This document shows positions 16,860-24,043 of a stretch of 64,000 nucleotides of DNA, in pieces; the stretch's first letter is position 1; each line of letters opens with the position of its first letter. The notes beneath the pieces are model-generated. The model saw only the letters and a program-made list of their open reading frames with translations. It was not told the origin of the DNA and did no database searches. A program made the position numbers and the translations under genes. Source of the stretch: Bradyrhizobium sp. Ce-3 (lineage in GTDB: Bacteria > Pseudomonadota > Alphaproteobacteria > Rhizobiales > Xanthobacteraceae); the NCBI RefSeq assembly GCF_022835695.1, contig NZ_BQUV01000001.1, positions 926,641 to 990,640 of the forward strand, in the 5' to 3' direction.

Positions 16860-17048
16860 ATGGCGCGTCTCAAGGTCTTCGAGGGCAACCAATCCGCGTC
16901 CAGTGAGGCGAGCGACGCCCTGGAACGCCTCATCGCAGAAAATTTCGAACTCCGGCACACCGCCGTCGAGTTGGTCCTGCAGACCTGGATCCTGCGGGAG
17001 CGTCTGTCCGATGTCGGCGCACACAAATCCGTGCCGCAAGAGCACTGA
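16860..17048 (+). CDS. Small coiled-coil protein, unknown function (copy A)
   Basis: A 62-residue protein from the ATG at 16860, with GAGG 9 bases upstream. Its centre ERLIAENFELRHTAVEL, followed by VLQTWILRERL, is strongly helical. It aligns without gaps to EALLATNQSLRNEVVAL and the following residues of the protein at 17298-17507, with about 12 of 26 positions identical by eye. The two small genes face each other. No family or function is recognised. Confidence is limited by the short length. Confidence 0.45.
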   Translation: MARLKVFEGNQSASSEASDALERLIAENFELRHTAVELVLQTWILRERLSDVGAHKSVPQEH

Positions 17049-17297
17049 CCGCCCTCACCCTGTTCTCAGACGCAAGGCCTGTCGAGGAAACCGCCGGGCA
17101 GCATGCGGAGCTGCATATCCCCAAAACAACTTGTCCCGAAGCAATTGGGCTCGCCGCGGCGCGAGCTCGCAATGGCTCGGGCCGATCCGCCTCTCAATTT
17201 TAGATTGAGCTATCTGCAACCGTGGACAAGCCACTGCCCTCGCCGGGCCGGCGCGGATCTGGTGGCAATTGCTCGGTGAGGAATTCGCGGACTGATG

Positions 17298-17507
17298 TCA
17301 GCGATGAACCCGGCGCAACGCGGCGCGCGGACTGGTCTGCTCACGGGATACGCCGAACGAACGAGACGCAATCGGACGCTCGTGAATTTCACGCAGCTCA
17401 GCGATGTCGAGCATCAGCGCAACGACCTCGTTGCGCAGCGATTGATTGGTCGCGAGCAACGCCTCTTCGATCGGCTGATGCAAGTGTTGAATTTTGTGCT
17501 GCTTCAT
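17298..17507 (-). CDS. Small coiled-coil protein, unknown function (copy B)
   Basis: A 69-residue protein from the ATG at 17507, preceded by a GAGCGAGGG ribosome-site-like run. The region EEALLATNQSLRNEVVALM, then LDIAELRE, forms a helix related to that of the protein at 16860-17048. The tail is basic (RRVHR at the end). The frame is open far upstream, but the extension is unlike coding sequence. The similarity to its neighbour is the main support that both are real genes. Confidence 0.45.
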   Translation of the reverse strand: MKQHKIQHLHQPIEEALLATNQSLRNEVVALMLDIAELREIHERPIASRSFGVSREQTSPRAALRRVHR

Positions 17508-18328
17508 GGCGCGCCCTCGCTCTGCGGTTAAGGGTATGAGCGATGTGATTGAAGTTTCGATGACAGAATTGGATCGCACACATGGAAGGCGGTCAATGGG
17601 GCAGGTTTGCGACCAACACGCCCCGGATGAAAATTTTCCAATTGGGTTCCACAACCTGATCGCGAAAGATTTAATCGATGGCCGTATTGTGTCGTCGCGG
17701 TGATTGGCGGCGGCAGTGCTGCGACGCGCGGCGAAACAGCACAGCCCGCGCGAACCGTAGGGCTCCACCAAGAGCATGAAATCGCTTGATGATCGTTGTC
17801 CGCAGCAATCGCCGTCGGAAACCGGAGGCGCGCCGGTGCGCCACCACAATCTCGCCGCGTCGAAGGCTCGCGCCTTGAAGAGGCGCTCCGCCTCAAACCA
17901 GATATTCCACCAAGCGTGGCGTGCACACACTAAATCTGCTGCTCTCGAACCATCAGATTTTTTTTGCGCATGACAGGTTGAACCGAGCGGCATGGGCTCT
18001 CGCGGAGCATGCCGCGATCGGCATCGATCGCAAAGTGTTTCGAACCATTACGAGCAGCTCAGTGGCTTTGGCGACGCAGGGGAAGGCTGCAACGCTCTGC
18101 GCATGCCGTGCGCAAGATTTGCCTCGACGATGCGCGAGCGCGACAATGCTATTCTAATTCCAGGGTGAGCGGCACTGACGCGCTTCGGCCGCGGCAAAAG
18201 GAGCGCACGCCCGCGCGCTTCGTGCACGGAATCGCGCCTGCTGTTGCACAAGATCTTCGCGACGGAGGGCAGCTCGCACTGCCAATCGCCATAAGCATCC
18301 CTAATTCACGACGCGCCGCGATCGCGCG
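17508..18328. other. Gene-free stretch
   Basis: No gene, strong terminator or repeat is recognised. Short open frames on both strands lack ribosome sites and protein-like composition. The segment next to 17507 must hold the promoter of the small coiled-coil gene. A run of eight T at about 17950 is the only conspicuous local feature. Confidence 0.4.
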
Positions 18329-18586
18329 CTATTTCGATTTGGGAGGGTTGTCGTCGTCCATCTTGCCACCATTGGCGACGCACTTGTTGAAGTAGTCCCG
18401 CTGGGCCCTCGCGCCGCCCCGCGCGCTGCCGGAAGCGGGATTGCCGGGCTGAAGCGGTGGAAATGCCTTTGCGACCAAAGCATCGCAGGCGCGCGCCACC
18501 TGCACGTCGATCGCGTGCGCCGGAGCGAGCGCGCCGGAGATGATGATCGCTGCTGAAGCAAGCGCAAAACCAGAGATAACTCTCAT
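18329..18586 (-). CDS. Small secreted protein, unknown function
   Basis: An 85-residue protein from the ATG at 18586, with GGAG 8 bases upstream. A clear signal peptide (VISGFALASAAIIISGALA, cleaved near AHA) precedes a short mature part with two cysteines (RACDAL and FNKCVANGG) and a charged end. Two cysteines in an exported protein suggest one disulfide. It stands alone. No family is recognised. Confidence 0.6.
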   Translation of the reverse strand: MRVISGFALASAAIIISGALAPAHAIDVQVARACDALVAKAFPPLQPGNPASGSARGGARAQRDYFNKCVANGGKMDDDNPPKSK

Positions 18587-18649
18587 TGCCACACTCCGTT
18601 CCACGGCGGACCAGCTTTTTCTCGAGCCCGGATTCTCAAGGAGCGCACC

Positions 18650-18730
18650 AGAGCATGATCCGGAAAGCGCGAAGCGGTTTTCCACCTCGCGACAAACGTG
18701 ATGCGCGTGCACGGAGATCATGCTCAAACA
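18650..18730 (+). repeat. Dispersed repeat with GAGCATGATC arms, copy 1
   Basis: It begins AGAGCATGATCCGGAAAGCG, continues with AAGCGGTTTTCC, and ends GATCATGCTCAAAC. Related sequence in opposite orientation is at 21122-21220. This element type is common between genes in Bradyrhizobium. Confidence 0.7.
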
Positions 18731-18765
18731 CGGCGCTGACGCGCAACGCCGATTCTCGGCGCGGT

Positions 18766-19791
18766 TCAGGACTTGTCGACGTCGTGATAGGCGCGATACC
18801 AGGCGACAAACCTGGCAATGCCGTCCTCGATCCGCGTCTGCGGCCGGAAGCCGATTTCGCGCTCGAGGTCGGAGACATCGGCCGCCGTCTCCAGGACATC
18901 CCCTGGTTGCATCGGCAACAACTGCTTTTCCGCCTGCCGGCCGAAACCCTGCTCGAGCAGCGCCACCACATGCATCAAGTCTTCCGGCCTGGAGTTGCCG
19001 ATATTGTAGACCCGCCAGGGTGCCCTGCTCGACCCTGGATCGGGATGCGCTCCCGACCAGTTGACATCGCCCTCAGGGGGACGGCCGATCAACCGCGCGA
19101 TCGCCTCGACCACGTCGTCGACATAGGTGAAGTCGCGCCGCATGTTGCCGTTGTTGAACAGCTGGATCGGCTTTCGCTGGGTAATGGCGTCGGCGAACGC
19201 ATAGAGCGCCATGTCCGGCCGGTACCACGTGCCATACACGGTGAAAAACCGCAGCCCGGTCGTCGGGACGCGATAGAGGTGGCTATAGGAATGGGCGATC
19301 AGCTCGTTGGCCTTCTTGGTCGCGGCATACAGGCTGACCGGATGATCGACATTGTCGTGGACCGAAAACGGCAGCTTGGTATTGGCGCCGTAGACCGACG
19401 ATGAGGACGCAAACAGCAGGTGCCGGCACGCGGTATGCCGGCAGCCCTCGAGGATGTTGAGGAAGCCTTCGAGATTGGAATCCACATAGGCATGCGGGTT
19501 CTGCAGCGAATAGCGCACGCCGGCCTGGGCCGCGAGATGCACCACGACCTCGAAGCGATAACGCTCGAACAGCGCCTTCATCCCGGCCCGGTCGGCGAGG
19601 TCGAGCTCCAGGAAAGTGAAGCCGCGGTGCTGCTTGAGCAGGTCGAGCCGCGCTTGCTTGAGCGCCGGGTCGTAATAGCTGTTCAGATTGTCGATGCCGA
19701 TGACCGGCTGCCCCGACCGCAGCAAGTGCTCCGCCAGATGGAAGCCGATAAAGCCGGCACAGCCCGTGACGAGTAGATTGCCTGCGATCAT
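18766..19791 (-). CDS. NAD-dependent epimerase, UDP-glucuronate 4-epimerase-like
   Basis: A 341-residue extended short-chain dehydrogenase. It has the Rossmann motif TGCAGFIGFH near residue 10, the catalytic Ser in FASSSSVYGAN, and YAATK as the Tyr-x3-Lys pair. The sequence pattern (FFTVYGTWYRPDMALY, then FADAITQRKPIQLFNNGNM) is that of CapI/LspL-type enzymes, which convert UDP-glucuronate to UDP-galacturonate through a 4-keto intermediate. It would supply a uronic-acid donor for the exopolysaccharide genes on its left. It is not closely packed with neighbours, so it probably has its own promoter. Confidence 0.87.
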   Translation of the reverse strand: MIAGNLLVTGCAGFIGFHLAEHLLRSGQPVIGIDNLNSYYDPALKQARLDLLKQHRGFTFLELDLADRAGMKALFERYRFEVVVHLAAQAGVRYSLQNPHAYVDSNLEGFLNILEGCRHTACRHLLFASSSSVYGANTKLPFSVHDNVDHPVSLYAATKKANELIAHSYSHLYRVPTTGLRFFTVYGTWYRPDMALYAFADAITQRKPIQLFNNGNMRRDFTYVDDVVEAIARLIGRPPEGDVNWSGAHPDPGSSRAPWRVYNIGNSRPEDLMHVVALLEQGFGRQAEKQLLPMQPGDVLETAADVSDLEREIGFRPQTRIEDGIARFVAWYRAYHDVDKS

Positions 19792-19885
19792 CAGGTTTGC
19801 CTGTGCCTTTCGCCTTGTGCCGGACCAGGCCGAATACGCCGTCAGACGCCCTTACAGCGGCCTTCGCGTTCCGGCCGCAGCGCCG

Positions 19886-20299
19886 TCAGTTGCTGGCGAC
19901 CGGCTTGTAGTCCGGAAAGCGGCTCAGCACCGCGGCCTTCATGAACTTGAAGTGCGCGATCTCGGTCGCGAGTTCCTTCAGCCGGCGCTGACCGTTGGAG
20001 ATTTCGGCGTCAAACAGGTCCTGATGATAATTGTCAAGCGCCTCGCGTTCCAGATATTCGTCCGTACCGTTGCCAAGCGTTACCGCGGCACGGGCCAGAA
20101 CGTCATCGACACGGCGTCCAAGGCCGGACTGCTCGCTTTCGGCCGCCTGCAACGCGGCCTCGATCGCGGCCATGATCGATCCGATCCGGGCACGGTCGGT
20201 CTCGGCATCGCGCTCGGCCGAGCGGGCCTTGAAACCCTCCTCGCCGCGCCGCGACCTGATCAGGTCATGCGCGCGAGCCCGCAAAAACAGCTGAAACAT
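19886..20299 (-). CDS. Conserved helical cytoplasmic protein, unknown function
   Basis: A 137-residue, highly charged helical protein (IRSRRGEEGFKARSAERDA, then coiled-coil-like repeats) without membrane segments or signal peptide. No family name is recognised. It lies 94 bases upstream of the epimerase gene in the same direction and may be co-transcribed with it. Confidence 0.55.
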   Translation of the reverse strand: MFQLFLRARAHDLIRSRRGEEGFKARSAERDAETDRARIGSIMAAIEAALQAAESEQSGLGRRVDDVLARAAVTLGNGTDEYLEREALDNYHQDLFDAEISNGQRRLKELATEIAHFKFMKAAVLSRFPDYKPVASN

Positions 20300-20355
20300 C
20301 GGTCAATATCCGGTTCGCGCCCATTCAGGCAGGATAGGTCAAAAGTCGCCCAGTC

Positions 20356-20634
20356 TTAGTTAAAAAAGGGTGAATTGCGCTCAGGTGGGGCCCTCAGGTC
20401 GGCCTTCCACTTGATCCAGGCCTTGTCGTGCTTGTCGTAGAGTTCGAGCCACCGTCCCTCGCCGGCCGACGGCACAAGCCCCGGATCCTGGTCCGCCCGC
20501 TCCGCGAGCGCCGGCAGTGAGGAATCCAGCCCCTCGAACTCGGACGTCTCTTCAAGCGTGAGACCGACCAGCACGCGCTGGCCGCTGACGTCGACGACAT
20601 ACCGCCTTGGCGAATGCCCCCTGAGCTCACTCAT
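20356..20634 (-). CDS. Small conserved protein, unknown function
   Basis: A 92-residue protein from the ATG at 20634; an ATG three codons upstream is possible. It is acidic in the middle (LTLEETSEFEGLDSSLPAL) with a conserved-looking end (WLELYDKHDKAWIKWKAD). No signal peptide or membrane segment is visible. It precedes the helical protein gene by 56 bases on the same strand. Confidence 0.55.
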   Translation of the reverse strand: MSELRGHSPRRYVVDVSGQRVLVGLTLEETSEFEGLDSSLPALAERADQDPGLVPSAGEGRWLELYDKHDKAWIKWKADLRAPPERNSPFFN

Positions 20635-20791
20635 GTTGTGCAAGTTCCCTCACGATGCGCTGGCCAACGGCTAAACCCGGCCGGCACGCGACCCTGCCCG
20701 GCTGCCGCAACGAAGAAAAGATGACCAATTGCATGTCGCCCGCCAACCCCATCGCACCACAACGTCGCGCTACCTCCGTCGAGCTAGCCCG

Positions 20792-20998
20792 CTAGAACGC
20801 GCGGCGCATGTGGCCGAACGCGCTGACCGGCTGGTTCCGCCGCGACGATTTGGCGGCCGACGGCGCCACATACGGCGCATAGATCCGGTACTGCGCCCGG
20901 CGCTTGTGCGACCGCCACGAGCGCGCGGCGAACCCCGAGAAGAAGCCTGCGACGAAGGCCGCCGCGAGAATGAGAACAGGAGAAAGCATCACAGTCAT
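20792..20998 (-). CDS. Small membrane protein, unknown function
   Basis: About 68 residues from an ATG at 20998 (ATGs at 21004 and 20989 are alternatives). One membrane segment (LSPVLILAAAFVAGFFSGF) is followed by a strongly basic cytoplasmic part (RSWRSHKRRAQYR). No family is recognised and the ribosome site is weak. Confidence 0.45.
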   Translation of the reverse strand: MTVMLSPVLILAAAFVAGFFSGFAARSWRSHKRRAQYRIYAPYVAPSAAKSSRRNQPVSAFGHMRRAF

Positions 20999-21121
20999 CC
21001 ACATTCGCCCCAATGTTATTAACATTCGGAGTTGTGACGACATCATGATTGCGCGCGCCGAAAGATTGTTCAGCCGCTGGAATCTTTGTGCAATCGAACG
21101 GCGCGACAATGGTCAGGCGCC

Positions 21122-21220
21122 AACCAGAGCGCGATGAGACGTCATCATCGCGCTTCAGTTCATTGTTTTGAGGGTGATGCTTTCGGAGGACCGCTTCGCA
21201 CTTTTCCGGATCATGCTCCG
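21122..21220 (-). repeat. Dispersed repeat, composite copy with two hairpins
   Basis: The first hairpin has perfect 10-bp arms, AGCGCGATGA at 21128-21137 and TCATCGCGCT at 21145-21154. The second part (GAGGACCGCTTCGCACTTTT then CCGGATCATGCTCC) is the reverse of the element at 18650-18730. Confidence 0.7.
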
Positions 21221-21243
21221 GAGTTGTCCTCGCCGGAGCAATC

Positions 21244-21429
21244 TCAGGAGAACCACCACAGCATGAATTTCAGGAACATCGAGCTGAGAAGATAAATCCA
21301 CCCCGCCATCGCCAGCACCGTCAGCCCGACGAAGACACTTGATACGCTTTTCTCCTTGAGGCGTACCAACAACGAGCTTTTTTCTTCTTGCCGATACAAC
21401 ATCTCAAGCTCAAGACGCATCTGATTCAA
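21244..21429 (-). CDS. Small membrane protein, unknown function
   Basis: A 61-residue protein with a charged N-terminal half (RLELEMLYRQEEKSSLLVR) and a C-terminal hydrophobic half that holds one or two membrane segments (VFVGLTVLAMAGWIYLLSS). The inverted repeat CTGATT-CA-AATCAG at 21421-21434 overlaps its start codon. No family is recognised. Confidence 0.45.
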   Translation of the reverse strand: MNQMRLELEMLYRQEEKSSLLVRLKEKSVSSVFVGLTVLAMAGWIYLLSSMFLKFMLWWFS

Positions 21430-21857
21430 ATCAGCTAGCAGTCAATTTCGATGATCTCGTGACGCGTCACGGCAGCAATCCGCCGCGCGCATCACAGATC
21501 ATCATTGCAAAATCTCGTGAGCCGCGAGCCATGCCTCAAGAGAATCGCCGGCTCAAGAGAATTCCTCGCAAAGGACCGCTCTACGCGACATGATCAGGGA
21601 CTTGGATGATCAGGGACTTGGACGATCAGGGACTTGGACGATCAAGGATTTGGCTTCCGCGGGCGTGGCGGAATTCTTCGCTTGCATGATCATCATATTG
21701 AACCGACGCCGGGCGATCATGCAACTCGACGGAGCGGTCCGCATGCCGCGCCGCTGCCGTCGGCGGCGAACGTGATCAACCGCACGCCCCTGGCACGCGC
21801 TCCGTTCCGCATCTCAATTTAACAATCAAGGCCTCGCGTGCGGCAGAGCGACTGCAA
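21430..21857. other. Gene-free stretch with a tandem repeat and a palindrome
   Basis: No gene is supported. The perfect 12-bp palindrome GTGACGCGTCAC lies at 21459-21470, 30 bases upstream of the small membrane protein gene, and could be an operator. A 16-bp tandem repeat follows at 21592-21653. The remainder shows nothing recognisable. Confidence 0.5.
21592..21653 (+). repeat. 16-bp tandem repeat, about four units
   Basis: Units of GATCAGGGACTTGGAY begin at 21592, 21608, 21624 and 21640. The first three are nearly identical and the last is diverged and incomplete. The 16-base period is not a multiple of three, which argues against a coding repeat. Confidence 0.85.
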
Positions 21858-22010
21858 CTAGATGCGGAAGAAGGCGAACCAGACAATGCCGAGGATCAGG
21901 ACAGCAAGGCCTGTCGAAGCCGTAAGCAGCGCGAGGACCGACGGTCCGGGTTCGGCCTGGCGCGCCTCGGTCGGGGTTTCGATGATCTGACCGTGTCGTT
22001 CCGTTGCCAT
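21858..22010 (-). CDS. Small single-pass membrane protein, probably general-stress regulated
   Basis: A 50-residue protein from the ATG at 22010, with AAGAGG 7 bases upstream. A polar N-terminus (ATERHGQIIETPTEARQ) precedes one C-terminal membrane segment (LTASTGLAVLILGIVWFAF). Small proteins of this form are frequent in Bradyrhizobium genomes, but I know no function. A textbook EcfG-type promoter lies upstream at 22071-22095, which predicts induction in the general stress response. Confidence 0.7.
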   Translation of the reverse strand: MATERHGQIIETPTEARQAEPGPSVLALLTASTGLAVLILGIVWFAFFRI

Positions 22011-22070
22011 GGCGACCTCTTGGCTTAAGTAGCTGTAATTCCGGCGATAGCCGCTCCTCTTCGCAAGGCC

Positions 22071-22095
22071 AACGCGTGATCCGGAGTGATGTTCC
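22071..22095 (-). promoter_or_regulatory. EcfG (general stress sigma factor) promoter
   Basis: On the minus strand GGAAC (22095-22091), 16 bases, then CGTT (22074-22071) matches the alphaproteobacterial EcfG consensus exactly. It lies about 60 bases before the ATG of the 50-residue membrane protein. Confidence 0.65.
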
Positions 22096-22263
22096 GAGCG
22101 CTTCGACGGCGGCCCGGCGGCCATCCATGCGCCGCGTCAAACGGGCGCAGGTGCAGGTCACGGTTAACGCCATTACGAGATTCACCGGGCCGTGTTGTTT
22201 CAAACCGGGGTTCCCGGTGTTATCCTTGACCGTTCCGTCGGTTGCGTAATCGGAGTTTTGCCT

Positions 22264-23241
22264 ATGGCCCCCCGCGCCAACTGGAAGGGCTTTTTGCGCC
22301 TTTCGCTCGTGACTTGCCCGGTTGCCCTGTACCCGGCGACGTCGGATACCGAAAAGGTCTCCTTCAACCAGATCAACCGCAAGACCGGCCACCGGATCAA
22401 ATACGCCAAGGTCGATGCGGAGACCGGTGAGGAAGTCTCCACCGAAGACATCATGAAGGGCTACAAGGTCGACACCGATACCTACATCGAGGTCACCAAG
22501 GAAGAACTCGACGACATCGCGCTGGATTCGACCCGCACCATCGAGATCGACGAATTCGTGCCGCGCAGCGAGATCGATAGCCGCTATCTGATCCGCCCCT
22601 ATTACCTCGTTCCCGACGGCAAGGTCGGCCACGACGCCTTCGCGGTGATCCGCGAGACCATCCGCAGTCTGGACAAGGTCGCGATCGGCCGCGTGGTGCT
22701 GACCAACCGCGAGCACATCATCGCGCTCGAGCCGCTCGACAACGGGCTGATGGGCACGCTGCTGCGCTACCCCTATGAGGTGCGCAGCGAGAAGGAATAT
22801 TTCGACGACATCCAGGATGTGAAGATCACCAAGGACATGCTCGATCTCGCCAGGCACATCGTCGAGCAGAAGTCCGCCGAGTTCGACCCGGAGGAGTTCG
22901 AGGACCGCTACGAGCAGGCGCTGATCGACCTGATCAACCAGAAGCGCAACGGCATCAAGATCGCCAAGCCCGCGGCGAAGACCAGCGGCAACGTCATCAA
23001 CCTGATGGACGCGCTGAAGAAGAGCCTCGCCAACGAGAAGCAGGCCGCTCCCGCCAAGGCCGAGGCAAAGGCGGCGAAGGGCAAGAAGCCGAAGAAGCGC
23101 GTCGAGGGCCAGCGCGAGATGCTGCTGCCGATCTCGGGCAGCGGCAAGCGCGAACCCAAGGAGGCCGCCAGGCCGGAGCCGAAGAAGGCCGAGAAGGCCA
23201 CGCGCGCGCAAGGCACCGCCGCGCGCAAGAAGGCAGGCTGA
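22264..23241 (+). CDS. ku: Non-homologous end-joining protein Ku
   Basis: A 325-residue bacterial Ku beginning RANWKGFLRLSLVTCPVAL. The core beta-barrel region shows FNQINRKTGHRIKYAKVD and EIDEFVPRSEIDSRYLI, and the C-terminus is a lysine-rich tail (KAEAKAAKGKKPKKR), as in Ku proteins of soil bacteria. Ku homodimers bind double-strand ends and recruit the ligase LigD. No ligD is present in the window. I chose the ATG at 22264, where similarity to the family begins; the frame extends upstream without support. It is transcribed away from the EcfG-type promoter of the divergent gene. Confidence 0.95.
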   Translation: MAPRANWKGFLRLSLVTCPVALYPATSDTEKVSFNQINRKTGHRIKYAKVDAETGEEVSTEDIMKGYKVDTDTYIEVTKEELDDIALDSTRTIEIDEFVPRSEIDSRYLIRPYYLVPDGKVGHDAFAVIRETIRSLDKVAIGRVVLTNREHIIALEPLDNGLMGTLLRYPYEVRSEKEYFDDIQDVKITKDMLDLARHIVEQKSAEFDPEEFEDRYEQALIDLINQKRNGIKIAKPAAKTSGNVINLMDALKKSLANEKQAAPAKAEAKAAKGKKPKKRVEGQREMLLPISGSGKREPKEAARPEPKKAEKATRAQGTAARKKAG

Positions 23242-23286
23242 CGGCGAGGCGCGGTGATTCCGCTGCCGCGCGCGTGAGACGCCGTG

Positions 23287-23523
23287 ATGCCCTGGTCGAC
23301 GCCGTTTGACGAACCGATCGCGTTGCAGCGCAGCGGCGCGCTGGTGACGCTGCAGCAGGCTGCCGACTACATCATGAAGCTATCGGAAGACACCCAGCAG
23401 GAGACGCGCTGGCAGGTCGCGGTCGAGCATCTGATCAACGCGGCGGAAACCGGTGGCGGCTGGCTGATGTTCGCGCGCATCGCGATGCTGCGCGCGCTGA
23501 ACGGTGACGGTGGAAGCGACTGA
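23287..23523 (+). CDS. Small conserved protein, unknown function
   Basis: A 78-residue protein (a GTG one codon upstream is an alternative start) beginning PWSTPFDEPIALQRSG, helical, with a segment DYIMKLSEDTQQETRWQVA. It follows ku by 45 bases on the same strand and may be read from the same transcript. No motif points to a function. Confidence 0.55.
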   Translation: MPWSTPFDEPIALQRSGALVTLQQAADYIMKLSEDTQQETRWQVAVEHLINAAETGGGWLMFARIAMLRALNGDGGSD

Positions 23524-23555
23524 ATTGGAACGCGTGAAGCGCTGTCCGGTAGCGC

Positions 23556-23720
23556 TTACTTGAATGCTGCACCGACGGCACTGAACTGCCCGCTCACGCT
23601 GGTGCCGATACCCTTGACGCCAGCGACGATCACGATGCTGATGCCGCCGGCAATGATGGCGTATTCGATCGCCGTCGCGCCGACCTCGTCGCGCAGAAAT
23701 CTTGCAAGCAACGCGCGCAT
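23556..23720 (-). CDS. Flp/Fap-type pilin component
   Basis: A 54-residue protein from the ATG at 23720, with GGAGC 5 bases upstream. It has a short basic leader (ALLARFLRDEVG) followed by ATAIEYAIIAGGISIVIVAG, the Flp pilin signature with Gly-x4-Glu-Tyr at the prepilin peptidase site. Such pilins build Tad-type adhesive pili. No tad or cpa genes are in the window, so this is an isolated pilin gene that must use assembly genes elsewhere. Confidence 0.87.
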   Translation of the reverse strand: MRALLARFLRDEVGATAIEYAIIAGGISIVIVAGVKGIGTSVSGQFSAVGAAFK

Positions 23721-24043
23721 GAAAAGCTCCTGTCCGACGCCCGCGGCTATTTCTCCCGCGCCGTAGCAATAATCCAGCAAAACTAGGCCACATTGGTTGA
23801 CGGCCCATTGATGGACAGGATGAACGATCGCTTAAAGGTTGCAGAGAAACTCGCTGCCAGTTTTGCCTGCACCCCGGCCTCGCCGCGCGAGGCCACAGGC
23901 CGCGATTGGGCGCAAACGCATATCAGGACTACCTGATCCGGCCCCGGCGGCGCTTTACCCCCGCAGCGGAATCCTGTTCCTTTATCGGACAGGACGACAA
24001 CGAGGCCGGAACGAACCGGCCGCATCCAAAGGGAGTGACCGTC
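23721..24043. other. Divergent intergenic region
   Basis: Gene-free stretch between the pilin gene and the TPP-dependent enzyme gene, so it holds both promoters. I cannot place them with confidence. AAAGGGAG upstream of 24044 is the ribosome site that sets the start of the TPP enzyme. Confidence 0.4.

Noticed and set aside
17508-17993. Upstream extension of the small coiled-coil frame to 17993
   Set aside because: The extra residues are low in coding character, and the ATG at 17507 has a ribosome site.
16203-18328. tRNA genes or an integration site in the gene-poor segment
   Set aside because: I found no tRNA-like T-loop or acceptor pairing and no direct repeats flanking the segment.
21826-23211. 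Minus-strand open frame opposite ku
   Set aside because: Leu/Arg/Asp-rich antisense frame with no family; ku on the plus strand is unambiguous.
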